Shown here one piece after another: positions 15,151-21,857 of a DNA stretch of 21,857 nt. The stretch lies in the NCBI GenBank assembly GCA_026387555.1, contig JAPLLM010000109.1, forward strand, positions 1-21,857, in the 5' to 3' direction. Below the pieces are notes generated by a model. That model was not told the DNA's origin. It made no database searches and saw nothing but the letters and a program-made list of their open reading frames with translations. How positions within the stretch are numbered: position 1 is the stretch's first letter; each line of letters opens with the position of its first letter. The stretch is from Candidatus Omnitrophota bacterium. GTDB lineage: Bacteria > Omnitrophota > Gorgyraeia > Gygaellales > Profunditerraquicolaceae. The position numbers were made by a program, and so were the translations under genes.

Positions 15151-15351
15151 ATGAAAATAAAAATTAACGGAAAAAATGAAGATATCGAAAAGAGATTAAA
15201 TCTCGATCAGCTTATTCTGGAAAAGGGGCTTTGCGCCGAGCGGATCGTGGTCGAGCATAATTTGCGTATTGTTCCTAAGGAAGAGTGGAAAAGGGTAATT
15301 TTACATGAACTTGATAATATTGAAATAGTCAGTTTTGTCGGAGGGGGGTAA
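15151..15351 (+). CDS. thiS: Sulfur carrier protein ThiS
   Basis: A 66-residue ubiquitin-like carrier. The C-terminal Gly-Gly-Gly end is adenylated by ThiF and converted to a thiocarboxylate, which supplies sulfur for the thiazole ring. It starts with the usual MKIKINGK strand and ends in FVGGG. AAGGAG lies 5 nt before the ATG. It is the first gene of the TPP-regulated operon, with ThiG 2 nt downstream. Confidence 0.96.
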   Translation: MKIKINGKNEDIEKRLNLDQLILEKGLCAERIVVEHNLRIVPKEEWKRVILHELDNIEIVSFVGGG

Positions 15352-15353
15352 AC

Positions 15354-16130
15354 ATGCAGGATACGCTGAAAATAGGCGGGAAGGTTATCGCTAACAGGCT
15401 GTTTATCGGAACAGGAAAATTTTCCAGCTATGAGTTAATGAAAAAGGCGCTGGCAGAGTCTTCGGTTGAAGTAGCAACAGTCGCATTGCGCCGGGTTGAT
15501 GTTGATTCTAAGCAGGAAAATATCCTGGATTATATTCCTAAGGGTTGCAATGTGATGATTAATACAAGCGGAGCGCGCAATGCCGAGGAAGCGGTGCGTA
15601 TCGCGCGTTTAGCAAAAGCAGTAGGGAGCGGGAACTGGATAAAAATAGAAGTGGTAAGGGACAATAAATATTTACTTCCGGATAACATCGAAACCTTGAA
15701 GGCAACGGAGATCTTGGCAAAAGAAGGTTTTGTGGTCTTTCCTTACATGAGCCCGGATTTATCGGTTGCCCGAAGGATGTTAGAGGCAGGTGCAGCTGCC
15801 GTAATGCCTTTAGGCTCGCCTATCGGGACCAATCGCGGTTTAAAGACTAAAGAGCTGGTCGAGATTTTAGTTAAAGAGCTTAGTATCCCGGTTATAGTTG
15901 ACGCCGGGCTTGGCCGGCCCTCGGATGCCTGTATCTGTATGGAATTAGGGTGCGCCGCGGTTTTGGTAAATACTGCTATTGCCGTTGCCCGGAATCCCGT
16001 CGGATATGCGGTTGCTTTCAGTAAAGCCGTCGAAGCAGGTAGATTGGCTTACGTCACAGGAATACCTTTAAACAGCGATAATCCGTCTCCTTCTTCTCCG
16101 CTTACGGGTTTTTTGAGGAATGAGAATTAA
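15354..16130 (+). CDS. thiG: Thiazole synthase ThiG
   Basis: A 258-residue TIM-barrel enzyme that joins 1-deoxyxylulose phosphate, dehydroglycine and ThiS thiocarboxylate sulfur into the thiazole phosphate. Lys97 in KIEVVRD is the Schiff-base lysine. The phosphate-binding regions MPLGSPIGTN and VDAGLG and the C-terminal sequence SSPLTGF match the family. The length is normal. The dehydroglycine donor is expected to be ThiH, encoded next. Confidence 0.97.
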   Translation: MQDTLKIGGKVIANRLFIGTGKFSSYELMKKALAESSVEVATVALRRVDVDSKQENILDYIPKGCNVMINTSGARNAEEAVRIARLAKAVGSGNWIKIEVVRDNKYLLPDNIETLKATEILAKEGFVVFPYMSPDLSVARRMLEAGAAAVMPLGSPIGTNRGLKTKELVEILVKELSIPVIVDAGLGRPSDACICMELGCAAVLVNTAIAVARNPVGYAVAFSKAVEAGRLAYVTGIPLNSDNPSPSSPLTGFLRNEN

Positions 16131-16131
16131 A

Positions 16132-17148
16132 ATGAGTTTTTATCCGCTTTATTCCCAAAATAAAGGTAAGAGGCTTCAGCCTGGCGATGAAAATGCCCTT
16201 GAAACAAAAGCGGTTCTGGCCAAAGACCTGACCTTGAGATTTTTTGGCCGCGCCATCCAGCTTTACACCCCGATGTATCTGGCTAATTATTGCGATAACT
16301 CCTGTCTTTATTGCGGATTTAATAAAAACAATAAGATCGAAAGAAGAAAGTTATCTTTTGATGAAGTTGAAGCGGAGGCGCGCTTTATCAGTTCAACCGG
16401 GTTAAAGCATATACTTATTTTAACCGGAGAGGACAGATTAGAGAGCCCGCTTGAATATATAAAGGATTGTATTAAGATCCTAAAGACTTATTTTTCTTCT
16501 ATATCCGTTGAGATCTATCCTTTAAGCGAAGCCGAGTATACCTCGTTTGTTAAGGAAGGGGTGGATGGTCTGACTATTTATCAGGAAGTTTACGATGAAG
16601 AGATCTATTCCAGGATGCATCCGACCGGACCGAAAAAAGATTATCTCTTCCGGTTAGATGCACCGGAACGGGGGGCAAGGGCAGGGATGAGGTCAATCAA
16701 CATCGGTGTACTTCTCGGTTTAAATGACTGGAGAGTTGAGGCTTTCATGCTCGGCTTGCACGCGCAATATTTACAGGATAAATTCCCCGATGTTGAAATA
16801 GGGGTTTCTCTCCCGCGCATCCGGCCGCAGGTGTCCGGATTTAAGCCGGCGTACGTGGTAAGTGACAGGGACTTAGCTCAGATTATCATATATTTGCGGC
16901 TGAAGTTGCCGCGCTTAAGCATAAGTTTATCGACGAGGGAGGGCGCCGGTTTACGCGAGAATCTTATCCCTCTGGGGATTACGCGTATTTCAGCAGGTTC
17001 AAGCACGCTGGTGGGAGGGCATACCCTGGAAGGAAGCCAGGAGTCGGCGCAATTTAAAATTCAAGATCAGAGGTCGGTCGAAGAAATAAAAACCATGCTT
17101 TATAAGAAAGGTTACCAACCGGTTCTAAAGGATTGGATGCCGATTTAA
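16132..17148 (+). CDS. thiH: 2-iminoacetate synthase ThiH (radical SAM), short N-terminus
   Basis: A radical-SAM tyrosine lyase that makes dehydroglycine for ThiG. The cluster motif is CDNSCLYC (C-x3-C-x2-C). YTPMYLANYC, LILTGE and HPTGPKKDY match ThiH. I prefer ATG 16132 (MSFYPLY, a typical ThiH start) over ATG 16120, which overlaps thiG. The region between the start and the radical-SAM motif is shorter than in typical ThiH: about 25-30 residues that usually precede a LSPGDE-like segment seem absent near 16165-16180. This fits an in-frame deletion but natural variation is possible. An oxygen-sensitive ThiH route suits an anaerobe. Confidence 0.92.
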   Translation: MSFYPLYSQNKGKRLQPGDENALETKAVLAKDLTLRFFGRAIQLYTPMYLANYCDNSCLYCGFNKNNKIERRKLSFDEVEAEARFISSTGLKHILILTGEDRLESPLEYIKDCIKILKTYFSSISVEIYPLSEAEYTSFVKEGVDGLTIYQEVYDEEIYSRMHPTGPKKDYLFRLDAPERGARAGMRSINIGVLLGLNDWRVEAFMLGLHAQYLQDKFPDVEIGVSLPRIRPQVSGFKPAYVVSDRDLAQIIIYLRLKLPRLSISLSTREGAGLRENLIPLGITRISAGSSTLVGGHTLEGSQESAQFKIQDQRSVEEIKTMLYKKGYQPVLKDWMPI

Positions 17149-17149
17149 A

Positions 17150-17767
17150 ATGGAATCATTGATAGAAAATCTAATTAAGAAATTCGGGCAAGATTATTTC
17201 AGGAAGATCCAAAATACGCGCGTTGGGTTGGCCGGGGCAGGCGGATTGGGCTCAAACTGTGCGCTTAATCTGGTAAGGGTGGGCTTTAAGCGTTTGACCA
17301 TAATTGATTTTGATGTGATTTCCCTGGCTAATCTGGACAGGCAGTTTTACTTTGTCAATCAGGCGGGGATGGCTAAGGTGACGGCCCTTAGAGATAATCT
17401 GCGCAAAATTAATCCAGATCTGGAGATTGAAGCCTTGCAAGAGCGTATTGAGCCGGCGAATATCAGGGATTTATTCAAGGATTGCGACATCATAGCCGAG
17501 TGCTTTGACAAAGCAGAATATAAAAGTATGTTAGTTCAAGAACTCTTGGGTGCGGGTAAGCTTATCGTTGGGGTATCGGGTTTAGGCGGGGTGGGTTCAA
17601 GCGACGAAATCATGGTACACAAAATTAAGAAGAATCTGATCTTAATCGGCGACCTTAAATCAGATGTTTCAAAAAAACCTCCTTTGGCACCGCGGGTAAG
17701 CATTGCCGCGGCTAAGCAGGCGGATGTAATACTGGAATATGTACTTAATAATGGTATAATAAAATAA
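17150..17767 (+). CDS. thiF: ThiF-type adenylyltransferase (short anaerobe form)
   Basis: A 205-residue E1-like protein that adenylates the C-terminus of ThiS. The ATP motif is GAGGLGS (29-35), with Asp53/Asp55 and the arginine patch NLDRQ (61-65) all present. It is shorter than E. coli ThiF and lacks the C-terminal Cys-rich part, as in the compact ThiF family of clostridia-like anaerobes. The ATG is 1 nt after the thiH stop, so translation is coupled. It completes a ThiS-ThiG-ThiH-ThiF set. No thiC, thiD or thiE lies in this window. Confidence 0.93.
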   Translation: MESLIENLIKKFGQDYFRKIQNTRVGLAGAGGLGSNCALNLVRVGFKRLTIIDFDVISLANLDRQFYFVNQAGMAKVTALRDNLRKINPDLEIEALQERIEPANIRDLFKDCDIIAECFDKAEYKSMLVQELLGAGKLIVGVSGLGGVGSSDEIMVHKIKKNLILIGDLKSDVSKKPPLAPRVSIAAAKQADVILEYVLNNGIIK

Positions 17768-17778
17768 AGGAGATTATT

Positions 17779-18000
17779 ATGAGAGATAAGGTCGAGAAGG
17801 CATTAGATAAGATACGTCCCATGCTTATGGCTGACGGCGGCAATGTGGAATTAGTCGACGTAAGTAAAGAAGGGGTAGTAAAATTAAGACTCACCGGCAC
17901 CTGTGGTTGTTGCCCGATGTCCCAGATGACTTTAAAGAACGGCGTTGAGAGGATCTTAAAACAGGAAGTCCCCGAGGTTAAAGAGGTTGTCGCTTTATAG
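17779..18000 (+). CDS. NifU C-terminal-domain-like Fe-S scaffold protein
   Basis: A 73-residue stand-alone NifU-like (Nfu) domain. Cys42 and Cys45 form the C-x2-C motif that can hold a bridging Fe-S cluster in a dimer, and Cys44 is an extra neighbour. The DGGNVELVD start and PMSQMTLKNGVER segment are characteristic. Start AAGGAG-N7-ATG is clear. It overlaps the downstream LarE-type gene by 14 nt and the desulfurase follows, making a compact cluster and sulfur-delivery unit. Confidence 0.92.
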   Translation: MRDKVEKALDKIRPMLMADGGNVELVDVSKEGVVKLRLTGTCGCCPMSQMTLKNGVERILKQEVPEVKEVVAL

Positions 18001-18790
18001 TAAGCAGGATAAGCTTAAAAAGCTTATCTTAAAATATAGATCTTGCCTTATCGCTTTCTCTGGAGGAGTAGACAGCGCGTTCCTGCTTAAAGTAGCTGCG
18101 ACACTCTTGCCCAAAGAAAGCCTGCTCGCCGTCACTGCGACCTCACCGACTTACCCGGAAGAAGAATTGATCTATGCTAAAAAGATCGCCAAGCTTGTAG
18201 GCGCGCGCCATAAAATAATCCGCACCGATGAAGTAAAAGACAAGAAATTCATATCCAATCCTACCCAGCGTTGCTACTATTGCAAAAAAGAGCTTTTTAG
18301 TAAACTTAAGACGATTGCTCGCCGCAATAAATTAAAATACGTCTTAGATGCCAGCAATTGCAGTGATAAAGCGGACTTCCGTCCCGGGAACCGGGCAAAA
18401 AAAGAAATGGGGGTGCGCTCTCCGTTAGTCGAAGTGGGGTTTACCAAAGACGATATCCGTAAAATGAGTAAGCGTTTGTGGCTTCCTACCGCGGATAAAC
18501 CCAGCCTCGCCTGCCTTGCTTCGCGCATCCCTTACGGGACAGAAATCTCCAGCCGGATACTGGAACGCATTAATAAAGGCGAAGTATTTTTAAGAAAATT
18601 GGGTTTTAATCAGGTGCGTTTACGCCACTACAACGGATTATGCCGCATAGAAGTCGATAAAAACGACGTCCCTCTTTTAATTGCCAAACGTAAGGCTCTG
18701 GTCGACAAATTAAAGAAATTGGGTTATAATTATATAACCGTGGATTTGGAAGGTTATCGCACGGGAAGCTTGAATGAGGTAATAAGATGA
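17987..18790 (+). CDS. larE: LarE-type ATP-dependent sulfur transferase, cluster-type Cys pattern
   Basis: A 267-residue PP-loop ATP pyrophosphatase. The motif SGGVDSAF (25-32) activates a substrate carboxylate by adenylation. Cys176 in ACLASR is the LarE sulfur-donor position. RCYYCK adds Cys96 and Cys99, giving the three-Cys set of LarE proteins that carry a [4Fe-4S]-type cluster rather than sacrificing the protein cysteine. The start is a TTG inside the preceding gene; no other start keeps the first helix. LarE normally works with LarB and LarC on the nickel-pincer cofactor, and neither is in this window. Neighbouring NifU-like and NifS genes suggest the sulfur comes from a desulfurase. 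Confidence 0.9.
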   Translation: MSLYSKQDKLKKLILKYRSCLIAFSGGVDSAFLLKVAATLLPKESLLAVTATSPTYPEEELIYAKKIAKLVGARHKIIRTDEVKDKKFISNPTQRCYYCKKELFSKLKTIARRNKLKYVLDASNCSDKADFRPGNRAKKEMGVRSPLVEVGFTKDDIRKMSKRLWLPTADKPSLACLASRIPYGTEISSRILERINKGEVFLRKLGFNQVRLRHYNGLCRIEVDKNDVPLLIAKRKALVDKLKKLGYNYITVDLEGYRTGSLNEVIR

Positions 18791-19950
18791 AGAAAGTATA
18801 TTTAGATTATGCCGCTACAACCCCCTGTGATCCGCAGGTGCTTAAGGCAATGGAGCCGTATTTCTTAGAGCTTTACGGGAATGCCTCCAGCCTGCATTCG
18901 TTCGGACAGGATGCCAAGAGGGGGGTAGAGGATGCGCGCGAAAGTCTCGCTTCATTTTTAGGGGCTAAACCCGAAGAAATCGTTTTTACTTCCGGCGGTA
19001 CGGAATCGGATAACTTTGCTATCGAAGGTGTAGCGAGGGCTTTGGGGAAAAAGGGCAATCATATTATTACCTCCGCCATCGAACATCACGCGGTGAGCGA
19101 ACCCTGTAAATTCCTGGAGAAAAATGGTTTTAAAATTACATTTGTCGCTGTGGATAAATCCGGCCTAGTTGATCCGGCGGATATCAAGAAGGCCATCACC
19201 GATAAGACAATCCTTATTTCTGTAATGCATGCTAATAATGAAATCGGTACCATTCAACCTATCGCCGAAATCGGAAAGATTGCTCACGAAAAGGGCGTAT
19301 ATTTTCATACCGACGCGGTGCAGACCGTCGGCCATATTCCCGTGGATGTGGATGATCTGAATGTCGATCTTTTATCGCTTTCAGGGCATAAATTTTACGG
19401 GCCCAAAGGCGTGGGCGCTTTGTATATCAGGAAAGGCACGCGCATCGAAAGATTCCTGCACGGCGGGGATCAGGAAAAAGGGAGGCGCGCCTCTACTTAT
19501 AATACCACAGGTATAGTCGGCTTGGGTAAAGCAGTGGAATTATGCCGCCAGAACCTGGAAAAAGAAGCAAGATTTCAGAGTGCTTTGCGCGACAGGATGA
19601 TCAAAGAAATCCCCGAGAAGATTCCGGATGTAATCCTTAACGGGCATCCTGCCAAGAGGCTTCCTAACAACGTAAACTTCTCCATAAAATATATCGAAGG
19701 AGAATCCATTCTTTTAAATCTGGATATGCTGGGTATTGCCTGTTCCACGGGCTCGGCCTGCACTTCATCGTCTTTGGAGCCTTCGCATGTGTTACTGGCT
19801 ATCGGCCTGACCCATGAAGTCGCCCATGGTTCGTTAAGAATAAGTATGGGCCGCTGGACCACGGTTGACGATATAAATTATTTTATGGATAACCTGCCTA
19901 AGATCGTAAGCAAGTTGCGCGCTATGTCCCCGCTTTACGATAAAAAATAA
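18787..19950 (+). CDS. Cysteine desulfurase (NifS/IscS type)
   Basis: A 387-residue PLP enzyme that removes sulfur from cysteine. Lys202 in SGHKFYGPKG binds PLP. His174/Asp176/Gln179 in HTDAVQ are standard. Cys325 in STGSACTSSS is the catalytic persulfide-forming cysteine, and the short active-site loop is NifS/IscS-like. The ATG overlaps the LarE stop by four bases. It probably supplies sulfur for Fe-S clusters (NifU-like scaffold), for the LarE homologue and for ThiS/ThiG; these links are inference. No iscU or hesA is present here. Confidence 0.94.
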   Translation: MKKVYLDYAATTPCDPQVLKAMEPYFLELYGNASSLHSFGQDAKRGVEDARESLASFLGAKPEEIVFTSGGTESDNFAIEGVARALGKKGNHIITSAIEHHAVSEPCKFLEKNGFKITFVAVDKSGLVDPADIKKAITDKTILISVMHANNEIGTIQPIAEIGKIAHEKGVYFHTDAVQTVGHIPVDVDDLNVDLLSLSGHKFYGPKGVGALYIRKGTRIERFLHGGDQEKGRRASTYNTTGIVGLGKAVELCRQNLEKEARFQSALRDRMIKEIPEKIPDVILNGHPAKRLPNNVNFSIKYIEGESILLNLDMLGIACSTGSACTSSSLEPSHVLLAIGLTHEVAHGSLRISMGRWTTVDDINYFMDNLPKIVSKLRAMSPLYDKK

Positions 19951-19952
19951 TA

Positions 19953-20856
19953 ATGCAAGAAAAAATCTTAGAAGCGCTTAGAAAGAAACAGGATTATGTT
20001 TCCGGCGATCAGATAAGCTCACGGTTAGGTGTAAGCCGCCAGGCCCTCTGGAAACATATTCAGGAATTACGCGATAACGGCTACGATATCGTGGCCGTCC
20101 CGCATTTAGGTTACCGCCTGGAGTCAGCGCCGGACAGATTATTTGAATTTGAAGTCCTGCGCGGCTTGAATACGCAGATACTGGGGAAGAAAATAGTATA
20201 TTTTGACAGCATCTCTTCGACCATGGATGCCGCGGGGCAGCTCGGCTTAAAGGGCGCAGCCGACGGGACCCTGGTTTTGACGGAATCGCAGACCAAAGGC
20301 AGAGGGAGGATGGGGAGGGGTTGGTTTTCTCCTAAATATAAAGGAATATACCTATCTCTCATCTTAAGGCCCAAGGTCCTGCCTAACTCGGCTTCGATCC
20401 TCACTCTTCTTGCTGGGGTAAGCATAGTCGAAGCTATTAAAGAATTTACGGGCGTCTCCTGTGAAATCAAATGGCCTAATGATATATTCATCCATCATAA
20501 AAAATTAGGCGGGATACTCACTGAACGTAAACAACGCTAAATTAGCATTGATCAGCGGCGCTACTTCATTGAAAGAACAGAAGAAAGAGGAGGTAAGCCG
20601 CGTAGGACTCTTACAGGAGATCCTCCGTCGCATGGAGCACAATTATCTGGCCTGGCAGCAGAAAGGAGTCAAAGGTATCCTGGAAAAATGGCGCGAATAC
20701 AGCCTGACTTTGGGTAAGCGAGTCAAGGTCTATTGCCAGAAAGAGCATATTGAGGGAGAGGCAGTCAATATTGATATTGACGGCGGGCTCCTGATTCGAA
20801 AAGACTCGGGGGTGATCAAAAAGGTGATGGCCGGGGATGTGGTTCATTGCCGCTAA
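19953..20856 (+). pseudogene. birA: BirA, biotin-protein ligase and repressor, broken by internal deletion and frameshift
   Basis: The first part (19953 to about 20525) encodes an N-terminal winged helix (1-60, VSGDQISSRLGVSRQALWKHI) and the ligase core: TESQTKGRGRMGRGW (110-124, biotinyl-AMP loop), KWPNDI (173-178) and KKLGGILTE (183-191). At that point the frame runs into a stop at 20538. The next conserved segment (NVNNAKLALISG) resumes in another frame at about 20524 and continues to 20856 as the normal BirA C-terminal domain. About 13-18 codons are missing between ILTE and LNVNN. CTGAA at 20521-20525 could be one end of a deletion between short repeats. Otherwise the gene is intact. A BirA box lies just downstream. 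Confidence 0.93.
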
Positions 20857-20864
20857 AGCATTGA

Positions 20865-20896
20865 TTGTAAACTAATAAAACTAATCTGGTTGACAG
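20865..20896 (+). promoter_or_regulatory. BirA operator upstream of bioB
   Basis: TTGTAAACT (20865-20873), 14 bp spacer, then GGTTGACAG (20888-20896). This fits the known BirA box TTGTAAACC-N14/16-GGTTTACAA with three changes. The right half-site overlaps the -35 box of the bio promoter, so a bound BirA dimer would block RNA polymerase. A birA gene with a winged helix lies immediately upstream, supporting the call. Confidence 0.78.
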
Positions 20897-20918
20897 TTAA
20901 GCCGGCTTTAAGTATAAT
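20890..20918 (+). promoter_or_regulatory. Consensus sigma70 promoter of bioB
   Basis: TTGACA (20890-20895) and TATAAT (20913-20918) are 17 bp apart, a full consensus on all points. Transcription should start about 20925, leaving a 110-nt leader before bioB. It is repressible by the overlapping BirA box. Confidence 0.88.
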
Positions 20919-20932
20919 GAAGCCGGTATTTT
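20902..20932 (+). terminator. Terminator-like inverted repeat embedded in the bio promoter
   Basis: CCGGCTT (20902-20908) pairs with AAGCCGG (20920-20926), loop 20909-20919, followed by a T-rich run TATTTTTA. The -10 box of the bio promoter lies in the loop. It may end transcripts reading through from nifS-birA while leaving the new bio transcript, which starts beyond it, unaffected. Confidence 0.55.
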
Positions 20933-20940
20933 TATACATT

Positions 20941-21015
20941 CGCGGCTACAAGATCAGAATATTCAGATGTGATGAACGCCGCTCAGTATCAACCGTAGCG
21001 GACTAGGTAGCCGCG
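20941..21015 (+). ncRNA. Nested hairpin in the bioB leader
   Basis: CGCGGCTAC (20941-20949) pairs perfectly with GTAGCCGCG (21007-21015). Inside, CCGCT (20979-20983) pairs with AGCGG (20997-21001). A U-rich stretch follows, then the AGGAGG of bioB. This resembles a structured 5' leader, perhaps a regulatory RNA, but I do not recognise a known riboswitch class. Confidence 0.45.
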
Positions 21016-21035
21016 GTTGTTTTATAGGAGGTTTT

Positions 21036-21857
21036 ATGGAGAGGTCTGAAATCAACGCGCTTTTAGCGCTCAATCTTCCCGAGCTTATTGCGCAGGCTAA
21101 CAAGGTGCGCAAGGAGTTCGTCAAACCCAAAGTCGAACTTTGCAATATCTTAAACGCCAAATCCGGCCGCTGCGCAGAAGACTGTAAATTCTGCGCCCAG
21201 TCAGGCCGGCACTCCACCGGAATAGACAACTACCCGCTTAAGAATAAAGACGAGATAATAGCTGCAGCCTTAAAAGCAAAAGAAATGGGTGCAGAGAGGT
21301 TTGATATTGTGATCAGCGGGGACAGGCTATTGAAAGAAGAGTTGAGCCTGATCGCCGATTGCATCCGCGAAATAACTTCCAAGATCAAGATTAAAATGTG
21401 CGCATCTTTAGGCTCAATGGGAGAGGAGGAGCTGCTTTTATTAAAGAAATCAGGGCTTACCCGTTATCATCATAATATCGAAACCTCTGAACGCTATTTC
21501 CCTAAAATAGTAAGCACCCATACTTTTCAGGATAGGGTAAAGACTATCCGGGCAGCAAAGAAAGTAGGCCTTGAGGTCTGCAGCGGTGGGATAATCGGGA
21601 TGGGCGAGACTATGGACGACCGCATTGATATGGCGCTTACCTTAAAGGAGCTGGGAGTGGATTCTGTTCCCATCAACATATTGGTAGCTAGGGCCGGTAC
21701 CCCGCTTGAGAATCTTCAACCGCAATCTTGCGAAGAGGCGATCAGGACTATCGCCATATTCAGGATCATATTAAGAGATAAAATCATAAAATTAGCCGCG
21801 GGAAGAGAGTCGGTATTAAAAGATTTTCAAGGGTTGGCTTTTATGGCCGGCGCAAAC
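21036..21857 (+). CDS. bioB: Biotin synthase BioB (3' end outside the window)
   Basis: The first 274 codons of a radical-SAM biotin synthase, which inserts sulfur into dethiobiotin. The cluster motif is CAEDCKFC (Cys46, Cys50, Cys53). Further family motifs are YHHNIET, CSGGIIGMGE, SVPINIL, KLAAGRES and the start of FMAGAN. The gene runs off the end at base 21857, about 40-50 codons before the expected stop. A strong AGGAGG precedes the ATG. It is driven by a consensus promoter overlapping a BirA box, with a structured leader. Confidence 0.97.
   Translation, partial: MERSEINALLALNLPELIAQANKVRKEFVKPKVELCNILNAKSGRCAEDCKFCAQSGRHSTGIDNYPLKNKDEIIAAALKAKEMGAERFDIVISGDRLLKEELSLIADCIREITSKIKIKMCASLGSMGEEELLLLKKSGLTRYHHNIETSERYFPKIVSTHTFQDRVKTIRAAKKVGLEVCSGGIIGMGETMDDRIDMALTLKELGVDSVPINILVARAGTPLENLQPQSCEEAIRTIAIFRIILRDKIIKLAAGRESVLKDFQGLAFMAGAN

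Noticed and set aside
20548..20856. A separate hypothetical gene after birA
   Set aside because: It is the displaced C-terminal domain of BirA; family sequence begins before its apparent start.
1..21857. CRISPR arrays, insertion sequences, tRNA or rRNA genes
   Set aside because: I saw no regularly spaced repeats, transposase sequences, terminal inverted repeats of mobile elements, or tRNA/rRNA signatures.

Overview
The window looks like chromosomal DNA from an uncultivated anaerobic, diderm bacterium. Signal-peptide beta-barrel proteins and lipoproteins point to an outer membrane. The rubredoxin, flavodiiron protein and rubrerythrin set, plus sulfide-based cysteine/methionine synthesis, point to an anaerobe. 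An Omnitrophota-like lineage would fit the gene mix, but I cannot prove taxonomy from this sequence. All genes are on the + strand and tightly packed, often with ATGA overlaps.

Layout. (1) 1-850: a small Met-rich membrane protein and a secreted PEBP-family protein. (2) 851-5224: an oxygen/peroxide defence and thiol-redox operon: rubredoxin, FNR-like reductase, flavodiiron protein, FMN split-barrel protein, rubrerythrin, YruB-type glutaredoxin, and a thioredoxin reductase fused to a DUF1805 domain. A perfect hairpin holds the rubredoxin Shine-Dalgarno in its loop. (3) 5241-9355: a CsoR-type repressor with its own G-tract operator, followed by a porin-like barrel, a secreted FMN-binding-like protein, an OB-fold-like lipoprotein and a MacB/LolC-like ABC transporter. 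This is a candidate metal-responsive envelope system. (4) 9383-15011: an Rrf2 regulator with a palindrome at its promoter, a YezD-like protein, a DUF3034 outer-membrane protein, then metY, cysK, metX and metW, which incorporate sulfide into cysteine and homocysteine. (5) 15012-17767: a TPP riboswitch with terminator, then thiS, thiG, thiH and thiF for thiazole synthesis. (6) 17779-20856: a NifU-like scaffold, a LarE-type sulfur transferase, a NifS/IscS cysteine desulfurase and birA. (7) 20865-21857: a BirA box, a consensus sigma70 promoter, a structured leader and the 5' part of bioB.

Theme. The second half is largely about moving sulfur: sulfide to Cys/Met, desulfurase to ThiS/ThiG thiazole and Fe-S clusters, and radical-SAM enzymes (ThiH, BioB) that use them. 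Regulators read redox or Fe-S state (Rrf2), TPP (riboswitch), biotin (BirA) and probably Cu(I) (CsoR).

Most striking oddity. Several otherwise clean genes lack a short, normally conserved internal segment. The trxB 3' end is replaced in frame by DUF1805. The ABC permease, metY (5' end) and birA each lose an estimated 15-30 codons with a frame change. metY (LRD loop) and thiH (N-terminus) show possible in-frame losses. The flanking frames are otherwise intact, so these are either recent short deletions or assembly errors. This must be settled before any of those genes is called functional or broken.
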